Shown here in pieces: positions 22,753 through 30,222 of a stretch of DNA of 32,851 nt (position 1 is its first letter; each line of letters begins with the position of its first letter). The stretch spans positions 1 through 32,851 of the forward strand of contig JAPCJS010000005.1 of NCBI GenBank assembly GCA_027886825.1. The letters are read 5' to 3'. Source of the stretch: Nitrososphaerota archaeon (GTDB lineage Archaea; Thermoproteota; Nitrososphaeria; Nitrososphaerales; Gagatemarchaeaceae). The notes beneath the pieces were generated by a model. The model saw nothing but the letters and a program-made list of their open reading frames with translations. It had not been told where the DNA came from and made no database searches. Both the position numbers and the translations under genes were made by a program.

Positions 22753-22929
22753 TTGGGCGTTAGTGAATTCTTCAAATCGATGGTGTCTGTGATCAGGCTC
22801 TCCAAGAAGAGCGATAGAGATCAGTTTGTGCTCTATCTCAAGCTCGTCCTTTTGGGGGTGGCCGTGGTCGGGACCATAGGCTTCCTGGTCAAGTTCATCT
22901 CGACCGTGCTGCCCACGGTCTTCGGTTAA
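22753..22929 (+). CDS. secE: Preprotein translocase subunit SecE (Sec61 gamma), missing from the ORF track
   Basis: 58-aa single-span subunit that clamps SecY in the archaeal Sec translocon. Translation from TTG 22753 gives an amphipathic helix (GVSEFFKSMVSVIRLSKKSDRDQF), then LYLKLVLLGVAVVGTIGFLVKFIS as the membrane helix and a short tail ending FG. This is the short archaeal/eukaryotic form with one helix. The identity is strengthened by nusG 23 nt downstream, the classic secE-nusG pair. An internal ATG (residue 10) is an alternative but would remove the conserved amphipathic start. Confidence 0.93.
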   Translation: MGVSEFFKSMVSVIRLSKKSDRDQFVLYLKLVLLGVAVVGTIGFLVKFISTVLPTVFG

Positions 22930-22952
22930 GCAAAGCGAGGCTGAGAGATAAA

Positions 22953-23453
22953 TTGTCAGAACAAAAGCAGAGCTCGATCTATCCGGTAAAGACCACCGGA
23001 GGTCAGGAGAGGACGGTCGCGACCTTCGTCGCGAACAAGGCGATGCAGAAGAAGAAGCCCATCTACTCGATCCTGGCCCTGGATACCTGGAAGGGCTATG
23101 TGCTCTTCGAGGCACCGAATTCCCAGGTCGTCGATGAGAGCATCCAGGGTTTCAAGCACGTCCGCAGCAAGATCCCGGGGATGATGCAGTTCCAAGACAT
23201 AGAGAAGTTCCTGGTCACAAAGTCCATGGTTGCCGAGCTCTCCGACGGCGACATCGTCGAGATAGTAGCGGGGCCCTTCAAGACGATGCGAGCCAAGATC
23301 GTCCGCATCGAGACTGCGAAGCAGGAGGTCACGGTGGTCCTGCTGGACACCCCATACCAGCTTCCCGTGACCGTCGATGCCGCCTACCTGAAGATAGTTC
23401 AAAAAGCGACGGGCGAGTCCAAAGCAGCCTCGGATACGAAGAACAAGAGTTAG
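22953..23453 (+). CDS. nusG: Transcription elongation factor Spt5 (NusG)
   Basis: 166-aa elongation factor that, with Spt4, clamps DNA in RNA polymerase and couples transcription to ribosomes. The NGN domain spans about residues 8-95 (YPVKTTGGQERTVATFVANKA...ILALDTWKGYVLFEA...IPGMMQF) and the KOW domain about 97-155 (DGDIVEIVAGPFKTMRAKIVRIETAKQEVTVVLLD). The C-terminal tail is Ser/Lys rich and not conserved. The TTG at 22953 is the likely start, 23 nt after secE, so the two share one promoter. nusG is followed by a 263-nt gap before rpl11. Confidence 0.96.
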   Translation: MSEQKQSSIYPVKTTGGQERTVATFVANKAMQKKKPIYSILALDTWKGYVLFEAPNSQVVDESIQGFKHVRSKIPGMMQFQDIEKFLVTKSMVAELSDGDIVEIVAGPFKTMRAKIVRIETAKQEVTVVLLDTPYQLPVTVDAAYLKIVQKATGESKAASDTKNKS

Positions 23454-23625
23454 CCAGCTGATCCCCGTCTCCTTCAGTGCGCCGGCCCGTGTAGACCGAG
23501 CACTCTCTCACCGATGCAACCCCTTGAGGGCCGCTGTCTCGGAGATCGTCTCTCGTCCGCCGGTCCTCGCGCATCGGGACGCAACCATCCACGGACGGAC
23601 CTGTAACTCCTCAGACCGGATCGGA

Positions 23626-23651
23626 CCAGGCAGGCACCTCGTTCTGCCTGG
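23626..23651. terminator. 8-bp inverted repeat between nusG and rpl11
   Basis: CCAGGCAG-N10-CTGCCTGG is a perfect repeat in the 263-nt nusG-rpl11 gap, ending about 27 nt upstream of the rpl11 TATA-like box. It may end the secE-nusG transcript or regulate rpl11; no T-run follows on the plus strand. The rest of the gap holds no supported gene. Confidence 0.4.
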
Positions 23652-23678
23652 ATACACCGATTGAACTCGGCAGAAAAC

Positions 23679-23687
23679 CTTTAGATA
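23679..23687 (+). promoter_or_regulatory. TATA-like box of rpl11
   Basis: The run ctttagata is centred 34 nt before GTG 23717 and 43 nt before ATG 23726. It predicts a leader of about 8 or 17 nt and marks rpl11 as the head of a new transcript. Confidence 0.5.
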
Positions 23688-23716
23688 CGCTGCCGGGAGC
23701 CGTCCAAATCGAAGAA

Positions 23717-24226
23717 GTGCTGGTTATGGGCGAGAAGAAAATCATCTCAGTACTCGTGACGGGGGGAGAAGCATCAGCTGGAGCGCCGCTCGGTCCAGCC
23801 ATAGGGCCGCTCGGAGTTAACGTCCTACAGGTCGTCAATGAGATCAACAAGGTGACCGCCGATTTCAAGGGGATGAAGGTCCCCGTGAAGGTCGAGGTAG
23901 ACCAGGAGACCAAGAAGTTCACCGTCTCGGTGGGGACACCCACAACGTCCGCCCTCCTGGTGAAGGAGGCTGCGATACCGAAGGGCTCTGGCAAGCCGAA
24001 CACCGAGCTGGTGGGGAACGTATCCTTCGAAAAGATCCTCGGCATAGCCAAGATAAAGATCAACGACTCGTACGCCAAGTCGATAAAGTCGTCCGTCAAG
24101 GAGGTCGTCGGCAGCTGCGTGAGCATGGGCGTGAAGGTAGAGGAGACCGACCCAAGGCAGTTCATGGTTCAGATCGAAGAAGGCAAGTGGGACAAGGCCA
24201 TCACCGATTACGAAGCAAAAACATAG
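23717..24226 (+). CDS. rpl11: 50S ribosomal protein L11
   Basis: 169-aa protein at the base of the L10-L12 stalk, bound to the GTPase-associated region of 23S rRNA. Signatures are ISVLVTGGEASAGAPLGPAIGPLGVNVLQVVNEINKVTADFKGMKVPVKVEVD (about 10-62), TSALLVKEAAIPKGSGKP and the C-terminal rRNA-binding region EKILGIAKIKINDSYAKSIKSSVKEVVGSCVSMGVKVEETDPR. The GTG at 23717 is the longest start; the ATG at 23726 (MGEKKIISV) matches the usual family start well and may be the true one. A MOSC gene follows 24 nt downstream, where rpl1 is expected. Confidence 0.96.
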   Translation: MLVMGEKKIISVLVTGGEASAGAPLGPAIGPLGVNVLQVVNEINKVTADFKGMKVPVKVEVDQETKKFTVSVGTPTTSALLVKEAAIPKGSGKPNTELVGNVSFEKILGIAKIKINDSYAKSIKSSVKEVVGSCVSMGVKVEETDPRQFMVQIEEGKWDKAITDYEAKT

Positions 24227-24250
24227 GCGACGCCCGCGGGAGGGATCATC

Positions 24251-24997
24251 ATGACCCTCGGACGGGTAGCCGAGATCTGGCGCTACCCTGTCAAAGGACT
24301 GCAGGGTGAAAAGCTGTGGGAGAGCAGGGTCCTGACCACGGGCATATCCGGAGATCACCTATACGTTCTTCGCGCCGCCGGATCGAACAGGATCCTCCAT
24401 TCCGGCTCACATCTTCCTTCTGGTGAGGAGCCCCCCGGCCGTCCGGCCATGCTCGAGCTTGCCGCCAGGCTGACAGGGGAACCAGAGGGCGAGCATGAGG
24501 TCGCGATCGAGGCCTCAGGACTAAAAGCAATCTGCTCCAGCAGGAACCCAGGGATGAACCGGCTGGTAAGTGCCACACTGGGCGGTGACGTCGAGCTGAT
24601 CAGGAATCCGAGGATCGCAGCGTCGAGGGTCAGAGCGGGTCGGACGCTGCATCTCCTTGCCACCTCTTCCCTCCGCCGGATGGGAATGGTCTATCCGGAG
24701 GGGGATTTCGATGTCAGGCGATTCCGTCCGAACGTTGTCATAGCCACCAGACAGGATGTGGATGGCTACGTAGAGGATGAGTGGGTGGGCGAGGACCTGG
24801 AGCTCGGAAGCCTGCGCCTCCACGTCGAGAAACCCAATCTGCGCTGCAAGGTCACCACGATGAAGCAGCAAGGCATCAAGGATGACCCTCAGATGCTTCA
24901 GACGATCCGGAGGGAGAACGGGGGCAACCTGGGGGTCATGTGCACGGTGCTCGCGGAGGGGATGGTCAGGGTCGGGGACGGGGTCGCGCTCGCCTAG
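24251..24997 (+). CDS. MOSC domain protein (MOSC_N + MOSC)
   Basis: 248-aa protein of the molybdenum-cofactor sulfurase C-terminal (MOSC) superfamily, which carries sulfur or binds Mo-cofactor. The N-terminal part shows RVAEIWRYPVKGLQGEKL (MOSC_N), the MOSC core shows LHLLATSSLRRMG, DFDVRRFRPNVVIAT, VGEDLELGSLRLHVEKPNLRCKVTTMKQQG (about 186-215) with the conserved Cys at about 202, and LGVMCTVLAEGMVRVGDGV at the end. The nearest known activities are reduction or sulfuration reactions on Mo-cofactor enzymes; which applies is unknown. GGAGGG lies about 10 nt before the ATG, a clear ribosome binding site. Its place between rpl11 and rpl1, which are normally contiguous, is odd and suggests later insertion. 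Confidence 0.92.
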   Translation: MTLGRVAEIWRYPVKGLQGEKLWESRVLTTGISGDHLYVLRAAGSNRILHSGSHLPSGEEPPGRPAMLELAARLTGEPEGEHEVAIEASGLKAICSSRNPGMNRLVSATLGGDVELIRNPRIAASRVRAGRTLHLLATSSLRRMGMVYPEGDFDVRRFRPNVVIATRQDVDGYVEDEWVGEDLELGSLRLHVEKPNLRCKVTTMKQQGIKDDPQMLQTIRRENGGNLGVMCTVLAEGMVRVGDGVALA

Positions 24998-25020
24998 GCC
25001 CCATCAATGATAGCGAAACT

Positions 25021-25029
25021 CTTTTAATG
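25021..25029 (+). promoter_or_regulatory. TATA-like box of rpl1-rpl10
   Basis: The run cttttaatg in the 69-nt MOSC-rpl1 gap is centred 42 nt before TTG 25067, predicting a leader of about 15 nt. It gives rpl1-rpl10 a promoter independent of rpl11-MOSC. Confidence 0.5.
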
Positions 25030-25066
25030 ACAGCCCTCAGGCTCGGTCTGGCTTTCGGGATAAGAA

Positions 25067-25720
25067 TTGCTTACTAACGTTCAACTGGCTGATCTTGTTA
25101 AGAAGGGGAAAGAGTCCAAGGAGAGGAAGTTCCCTGAATCGTTCGAGTCAGTGATCACCTTCAAAGACGTCGACCCAAAGAAGACCGACCTCAACATCAA
25201 CGAGACGCTCTACCTGCCGCACCCCGGGTCCCACAAGTCCACGATCTGCTTCATCGGCTCCGGCGACCTCCTGCTTAGGGCAAAGAACGCCGGGGTAGAG
25301 GGTACACTGGAACCGTCACAGCTCGAGAACTTCTCGGGAAACAAGAAGGAGGCGAAGAAGCTGGCGAGGTCATATGACTTTTTCCTGGCCGACACGGCGC
25401 TCATGCCGAGGATCGGTAAGCTTCTTGGGACTTCCCTCGGTCCGAAGGGGAAGATCCCGACGCCGGTCCCTCCGAACGCCCCGATCGAGACCATGATCAA
25501 CCGCATGAGGACCGCCGTAAGGGTCCGCAGCAGAGCCGCGCTGGCCGTGGGCGCCAAGGTGGGAGACAGGAAGCTCTCGGACGAGGACCTGGCCGACAAC
25601 ATCCTTGCGATGGTCCAGGCCGTCCAGAAGAAGCTCCCCAACGGAGACAGGAACATCAAATCCGTCATAGTAAAGACGTCGATGGGCAAGCCCGTGAGGA
25701 GCAAGGTCAGCGAAGCATGA
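25067..25720 (+). CDS. rpl1: 50S ribosomal protein L1
   Basis: 217-aa two-domain protein of the mobile L1 stalk that helps E-site tRNA leave the ribosome. Signatures are KERKFPESFESVITFKDVDPKKTDLNINETLYLPHPG, ARSYDFFLADTALMPRIGKLLGTSLGPKGKIPTPVPPNAP (about 104-143, the hallmark strand-loop) and NGDRNIKSVIVKTSMGKPVR at the C-terminus. The TTG at 25067 is used, with family-like MLTNVQLADLVKKGKE following. The gene overlaps rpl10 by 4 nt (ATGA). In other archaea L1 can regulate its own operon; no matching leader structure was identified here. Confidence 0.96.
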   Translation: MLTNVQLADLVKKGKESKERKFPESFESVITFKDVDPKKTDLNINETLYLPHPGSHKSTICFIGSGDLLLRAKNAGVEGTLEPSQLENFSGNKKEAKKLARSYDFFLADTALMPRIGKLLGTSLGPKGKIPTPVPPNAPIETMINRMRTAVRVRSRAALAVGAKVGDRKLSDEDLADNILAMVQAVQKKLPNGDRNIKSVIVKTSMGKPVRSKVSEA

Positions 25721-26592
25721 CCCAACAGGTCCAGGTCCAGCGGGAATACAACGAGAAGAAGATCTCCACGGTTGAGAAGATAGCGCAGCTATCGAACAAG
25801 TATCCCGTCATCGTCATTACCCAGCTCTCCAAGGTTCGTTCTGCACAGCTGATGGCGGTAAGGAAGGTCCTTCGTGGGAACGCGGAGATCGTGGTGGTCA
25901 AGAACAAGCTCGCAAAGCTAGCGCTCAAGAGGGCAGGGATTAAGAACGCAGACGAGCTGCTCGACCACCTCACCGGCCAGAACGCCCTCCTCTTCTCAAA
26001 CCTCGATCCATTCAAGCTCTATCTGCTCCTCGAGAGGAACCGCGTCAGCCTTGCGGCGAGGGCGGGCGACGTCGCCCCCACCGATATCGTGGTACCTGCC
26101 GGTAACACAGGACAGCCCGCGGGGCCGGTACTCTCGGAGTTCAGAGAAGCCGGCATCCCGACCAAGATAGAGTCGGGAAGCATCTGGATCGTGAAGGACT
26201 CGGTGGCCGCCAAGGCTGGTACCCCGATCTCGCCAAAGCTTGCGAGCCTTCTCTCGAAGCTTGGGATCAAGCCCATCCGTGCGGGTCTCTCCATAGCGCT
26301 GGCGTACGATAACGGCCTGATATACGCGGCCGACGCAGTCGCCATAGACCTGGAAAAGTACAGGGAGAGCCTTGTCACTGGTTTCGCTTCATCAAAGGCC
26401 GTTGCGGTATACATCGGATATCTCACGGCAGACACAGCTCCCGAGATAATCGCCAAGGCCTATCGCGAAGCCTTCGCCCTTGCGGTGGAGGTTGGCGAGC
26501 TGACGCCGGAGACAACGTCCATGATATTCGGAAAGGCCGAGGCCGAGGCGAACGCCATCCTCGCGCTGGCCAAGGAAAAGGGGTACGTCTAG
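25717..26592 (+). CDS. rpl10: 50S ribosomal protein L10 (P0 stalk base)
   Basis: 291-aa stalk protein whose C-terminal helices hold L12 dimers and which binds 23S rRNA with L11. Seen: EKKISTVEKIAQLSNKYPVIVITQLSKVRSAQLMAVRKVLRGNAEIVVVKNKLAKLAL (rRNA-binding domain, about 13-70), the insert DIVVPAGNTGQPAGPVLSEFREAGIPTKIESGSIWIVKD (about 123-160), and C-terminal helices SMIFGKAEAEANAILALAKEKGYV. It ends there: the acidic tail plus GLxxLFG motif seen in many archaeal P0 proteins is absent. That may be usual for its clade. Translation couples to L1 through a 4-nt overlap. The expected rpl12 does not follow on this strand. Confidence 0.96.
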   Translation: MTQQVQVQREYNEKKISTVEKIAQLSNKYPVIVITQLSKVRSAQLMAVRKVLRGNAEIVVVKNKLAKLALKRAGIKNADELLDHLTGQNALLFSNLDPFKLYLLLERNRVSLAARAGDVAPTDIVVPAGNTGQPAGPVLSEFREAGIPTKIESGSIWIVKDSVAAKAGTPISPKLASLLSKLGIKPIRAGLSIALAYDNGLIYAADAVAIDLEKYRESLVTGFASSKAVAVYIGYLTADTAPEIIAKAYREAFALAVEVGELTPETTSMIFGKAEAEANAILALAKEKGYV

Positions 26593-26603
26593 CTTCACGA
26601 GAA

Positions 26604-26639
26604 GATAGATAGATAGACAGATAGACAGACAGACAGAGA
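26604..26639. repeat. GATA/GACA tetranucleotide repeat (9 units)
   Basis: Reading in steps of four from 26604: three GATA, GACA, GATA, three GACA, then GAGA, 36 nt in all, starting 12 nt after the rpl10 stop. A related GATAGATAGAC lies at 26658-26668. It has no spacers or conserved 24-40-nt unit, so it is a microsatellite and not a CRISPR array. Confidence 0.95.
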
Positions 26640-26990
26640 CCCTTTCCTCTCCCATCCGATAGATAGACGCTGGCCTCTCGATGAAATGGGTTGTGCGGCT
26701 AACCGGCTCTCTCGACCTGGGCTGCTAACTAATCGGGTGCTGTGCGTCATGACAGAATGTGGGTTCCTGCTCTGCCCACTCCGTCACATCCACTAGGTTC
26801 ACTGTGCGTGAGTGGTTCTCCCCTTCCCCGAATGCTCCACCTGGAGCAAGTCTACCGGTGCTCGAACATCGACCATCGTCACTGTGAGTTAGAGGTTCAT
26901 TCAGCCGATCCCATAGGGAAGCAATCGATCGTAGCGGCGTCTAATCGGAGAGACAAACAGAAAGAAGCGCCATCATATGATTCAGAGGGA

Positions 26991-27010
26991 GGCCTGCTAA
27001 ATCGCAGGCC
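26991..27010 (-). terminator. Hairpin downstream of rpl12
   Basis: GGCCTGC-N6-GCAGGCC is a perfect 7-bp stem, 30 nt past the rpl12 stop on the minus strand, followed by a pyrimidine-rich stretch. It is a reasonable 3' end for the rpl12 mRNA, though without a long T-run. Confidence 0.45.
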
Positions 27011-27040
27011 AATCCTTTGCCGTGGAATCTGAGGCCGTTC

Positions 27041-27346
27041 TTAGCCGAAGAGAGACGCCAGACCTGCCAGCGCTTCTTCTTCCTTCTTCTCTTCTTCCTT
27101 CGGCTTCTCCTCAGCCTTTGCGGCCGCTGCCGGCGCGGCTGCGGCAGGAGCCGCCATCGCCATCGCGGAAGCGTTCTTCAGAGCTTCATCTATGTTGATC
27201 TCGCTCAGGGCTGATGCTAGTGCCTTTACCTTGACCTGGTCAACCTCGACTCCTGCGGCCTTGACGACGCCAGCCAGATTATCCTCGTTTACTGGTTTGC
27301 CCGCCTTGTGAAGCAGAAGAGCGGCGTACATGTAAGAGTCAGTCAT
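27041..27346 (-). CDS. rpl12: 50S ribosomal protein L12 (P1-type), in inverted orientation
   Basis: 101-aa archaeal P1-type stalk protein; several dimers bind L10 and recruit translation GTPases. Helical dimerisation domain [56 protein letters not shown] (1-56), an Ala/Pro hinge (about 60-80), a Lys/Glu-rich stretch ([13 protein letters not shown]) and the GTPase-contacting end LAGLASLFG. All parts are present, so the gene looks fully functional. It is on the minus strand, convergent with rpl10, whereas these genes are normally co-directional and adjacent. Its own TATA-like box (27373-27382) allows independent expression. Confidence 0.97.
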   Translation of the reverse strand: MTDSYMYAALLLHKAGKPVNEDNLAGVVKAAGVEVDQVKVKALASALSEINIDEALKNASAMAMAAPAAAAPAAAAKAEEKPKEEEKKEEEALAGLASLFG

Positions 27347-27372
27347 ACTAAAAACTCGCCATCCTTTTACTG

Positions 27373-27382
27373 CTTTTATAGT
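27373..27382 (-). promoter_or_regulatory. TATA-like box of rpl12
   Basis: On the minus strand, actataaaag lies 27-36 nt before the rpl12 ATG at 27346. It predicts an mRNA with at most a few leader nucleotides. Confidence 0.65.
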
Positions 27383-27440
27383 TTTCGTGGGCCGTGCTGC
27401 AATCTAGCGCGGCCCGTGGGACTCCACCTGCGCCACGCTG

Positions 27441-27449
27441 AACTTTATT
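27441..27449 (+). promoter_or_regulatory. TATA-like box of alaS
   Basis: The run aactttatt is centred about 24 nt before GTG 27469, favouring that codon as a leaderless start over the ATG at 27484. It lies in the 122-nt divergent spacer shared with rpl12. Confidence 0.55.
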
Positions 27450-27468
27450 TACCGATTCGCGAGGGTGA

Positions 27469-30216
27469 GTGCCAGTACTTCCGATGCCTAATGAAAAAGC
27501 GCTGCTCCAGGAGAAGTTCTCGAAGGATTACGAGAAGTACTACCTCGTGGACCTCTTCAAGCGCAAGGGATTTATCAGGAAACAGTGTGATAACTGTGGC
27601 AAGCACTTCTGGACGCTGGTGCCCGAGAAAACCAGATGTGACGACCCGCCATGTTCGGCCTACTCGTTCATCGGGGACCCTCCCACCAAGAAGAGGCTTG
27701 ACTACATTGGCACCTGGAAGGTCATCGAAGATTTCTTCCGCAGCAACGGCCACACTATAGTTCCGCGATACCCCGTAGTGGCGCGATGGAGACCAGACCT
27801 ATACTTCACTGTCGCCTCCATAATTGATTTTCAGAGGATAGAGGGTGGCAAGGTAATCTTCGAACTCCCGGCCAACCCGCTGGTCGTCCCCCAGATGTGT
27901 CTGCGGTTCAACGACCTTCCCACGGTGGGTCTGAACGGAAAACACAACTCGTCGTTCTGCATGGTCGGTCAGACGGCCCTGGCGAACAGCGAGGGATACT
28001 GGAAAGACCGATGCATCGACCTCGACTTCGAGCTCTTAACCAAGGAGCTCGGGATACCCGAGGAAGAAGTGTCGTTTGTCGAGACTTCGTGGGTCGGATA
28101 CGGCGCGTTCGGGTATTCGCTCGAATTCTTCGCGAGGGGCCTCGAGCTTGGGAACGCCGTCTTCACGGCCTTCGAGGGGGACGTATCGAACTACGTTGAG
28201 CTGAAGGAGAAGGTAGTAGATATGGGCGCTGGCCTGAACAGACTGGCTTGGATAACTCAAGGCACACCCACCGTGTACGACGTAGAGTTCGCTTCTGTTC
28301 TCAGCAACATGAAAGAAGTGTTCAAGCCGGATTATGACGAGGACCTTTTCCTACGTTATTCTCGGCTCGCAGGATCGATGAATCTCGATGATTTCGCGAA
28401 CCTATCCGAAGCGAGGAACATCATCGCCCGGCAGCTTGATATCTCGCCTTCCGTTTTGGCGGAACAGATAGGTCCGATACAGGCGCTCTATGCTGTAGCG
28501 GATCACGCGAGGACACTTCTCTTTGGGATCGCAGATGGACAGCTACCGAGCAATGTGGGAGGCGGCTACAACCTGAGGGTGCTCTACAGGCGCGCCCAAT
28601 CGTTCATCCAGCGGTACAACATGAAGGTCGACATCGTCGACGTTGTCGGCTGGCAGATAGACGCGCTTTCGAGCATGTATCCGGAACTGGCACAGCACCG
28701 CGACGACGTCTCGAAGGTACTGACCGTCGAAAGGACGAGGTATGCCTCCTCCGTCGAGAGGGTGTCGAAGGTCGTCTCCTCCATCGCGGCTTCAAAGAAG
28801 GAGGTCACGCTGGACGAGGTCGTCAAACTATACGAGTCGGATGGTATTACTCCGGAGCAGCTTGTGGCTGCCGGCGCTAAGGTCTCCGTGCCGGAGGACT
28901 TCTATCAGCGCATCGTCTCCAAACATGCATCGCAGAAGAACGAGGAGAAGGGAGCGAAGTACGACATAAGCGGCCTGCCCGATACAAGATTGCTGTACTA
29001 CGAGGACGTCGACCTCTTCGACTTCGAGGCGAAGGTCCTGAAGATCTATGATGGAGGGCTTGTTGTGCTCGACAGAACTGCCTTCTACCCAAGGGGAGGC
29101 GGCCAGGAGCCGGACCACGGGACAATAAATGGGAAGAAGGTCGCCGATGTCACAAAGTATGGGAGCGTCGTTCTGCACAAGGTGGACGGAGAACTCCCGA
29201 AGGTAGGGTCCGATGTACACGGCAGTATAGACTCGGTGCGGAGGCAGAGGATAAAACGCATACACACGGCGACCCACATCCTGAACGGGGCATCTCGCCA
29301 GGTGTTGGGCCCGTGGGTCTGGCAGCATTCGGCGTTCAAGGAAGCGGACTACGGGCGCCTGGACATCACGCACTTTGCGCACCTCAGCGAAGAAGAGGTG
29401 CAGAAGATCGAGGACGTGGCCAACGACATCGTGATGAAGGACCTCCCGGTGAACATCTCCAGCATGCCGAGGAGGACGGCGGAAGAGAAGTACGGTTTCA
29501 GGATTTTCCAGGGAGGCGTGGTCCCCTCCAGGACGCTCAGGATCGTGAACATCGCCGACTGGGACGTCCAGGCGTGCGGAGGCACCCACGTCAGGACCAC
29601 AGGCGAGGTCGGCCTCATCAAGATAACCAGGACCGAAAGGATACAGGACGGAGTCGAGAGGCTGCACTTCGTAGCCGGCTATTCGGCGGTCGAGTATGTG
29701 CAGGAGATGGACTCGACGATAATCGGCGCGTCGTCGTCGCTCACCACCCAAAGAGAGAATATAGTCAAGGTCATCGAGGAGTTGAAACAGAACCTTGAAG
29801 AGACATCCAGGCGCGAGAAGAGCTTGGGGGAGAAGCTCGTCGCCGCATCGATCCCCTCCTTGCTGTCCTCGGCGCGGAGCATCAAGGGGGTAAAAGTTTA
29901 TTTCTCCAACGAGCATGAGATGACCGAAGACCTGATTGTTAGCCAGGGAAGCAAAGGCGTAAGGGCGGACCCGTACCTAGTCTACGTTAGTGTCTCACCT
30001 CGTGGAAGCGCTGTGAGGGTCGTCTGTTTCGTGGGCAGCTCAGCCGTCGGGCTAGGTGTCGCTGCGGATGCGGTCGTGAAGGGTCTGGCCAAGATGCTAG
30101 GTGGCTCTGGAGGGGGAACGAAGGAGTTCGCCCAGGGCGGTGGCCCCACGGTGGAGAAGATCGAAGAGGTCTCCCAGGCCGTCTACAGCCTGGTTTCAGG
30201 GCTCGTCAGGAGTTAG
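27469..30216 (+). CDS. alaS: Alanyl-tRNA synthetase (archaeal type)
   Basis: 915-aa class II synthetase that charges and edits tRNA-Ala. Archaeal features are an N-terminal extension with a zinc-ribbon-like cluster CDNCGKHFWTLVPEKTRCDDPPC (about 40-65), the catalytic core (PRYPVVARWRPDLYFTVASI, then MVGQTALANSEGYWKDRC near 170-185, and DMGAGLNRLAWI near 255), and the editing domain with HTATH (about 599-603) and CGGTH (about 702-706), which together bind Zn. A C-terminal C-Ala-like coiled-coil and Gly-rich region follows. GTG 27469 fits the TATA-like box; ATG 27484 is an alternative. leuS begins 6 nt after the stop, so two synthetases form one operon. Confidence 0.97.
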   Translation: MPVLPMPNEKALLQEKFSKDYEKYYLVDLFKRKGFIRKQCDNCGKHFWTLVPEKTRCDDPPCSAYSFIGDPPTKKRLDYIGTWKVIEDFFRSNGHTIVPRYPVVARWRPDLYFTVASIIDFQRIEGGKVIFELPANPLVVPQMCLRFNDLPTVGLNGKHNSSFCMVGQTALANSEGYWKDRCIDLDFELLTKELGIPEEEVSFVETSWVGYGAFGYSLEFFARGLELGNAVFTAFEGDVSNYVELKEKVVDMGAGLNRLAWITQGTPTVYDVEFASVLSNMKEVFKPDYDEDLFLRYSRLAGSMNLDDFANLSEARNIIARQLDISPSVLAEQIGPIQALYAVADHARTLLFGIADGQLPSNVGGGYNLRVLYRRAQSFIQRYNMKVDIVDVVGWQIDALSSMYPELAQHRDDVSKVLTVERTRYASSVERVSKVVSSIAASKKEVTLDEVVKLYESDGITPEQLVAAGAKVSVPEDFYQRIVSKHASQKNEEKGAKYDISGLPDTRLLYYEDVDLFDFEAKVLKIYDGGLVVLDRTAFYPRGGGQEPDHGTINGKKVADVTKYGSVVLHKVDGELPKVGSDVHGSIDSVRRQRIKRIHTATHILNGASRQVLGPWVWQHSAFKEADYGRLDITHFAHLSEEEVQKIEDVANDIVMKDLPVNISSMPRRTAEEKYGFRIFQGGVVPSRTLRIVNIADWDVQACGGTHVRTTGEVGLIKITRTERIQDGVERLHFVAGYSAVEYVQEMDSTIIGASSSLTTQRENIVKVIEELKQNLEETSRREKSLGEKLVAASIPSLLSSARSIKGVKVYFSNEHEMTEDLIVSQGSKGVRADPYLVYVSVSPRGSAVRVVCFVGSSAVGLGVAADAVVKGLAKMLGGSGGGTKEFAQGGGPTVEKIEEVSQAVYSLVSGLVRS

Positions 30217-30222
30217 CATCAC

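Larger units (their letters stand above)
26593..27040. other. 448-nt gene-free region between convergent rpl10 and rpl12
   Basis: No gene is supported. The stretch contains the GATA/GACA repeat (26604-26639), a second short GATAGATAGAC (26658-26668) and a hairpin near 26991-27010 that could end rpl12 transcription. I looked for SRP RNA, RNase P RNA and box C/D signals. A few short strings resemble RNase P RNA conserved blocks, but the rest does not fit. This is unusually long for a gap inside a ribosomal cluster and may be the scar of an inversion. Confidence 0.5.

Noticed and set aside
26604-26668. CRISPR array
   Set aside because: The repeats are 4-bp units without spacers; no cas genes occur.
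26593-27040. SRP RNA or RNase P RNA gene
   Set aside because: A few short strings such as ACAGAA resemble conserved blocks, but neither the order nor the closing helices fit.
28828-29916. 362-aa minus-strand ORF
   Set aside because: It is a shadow of the alaS editing region.
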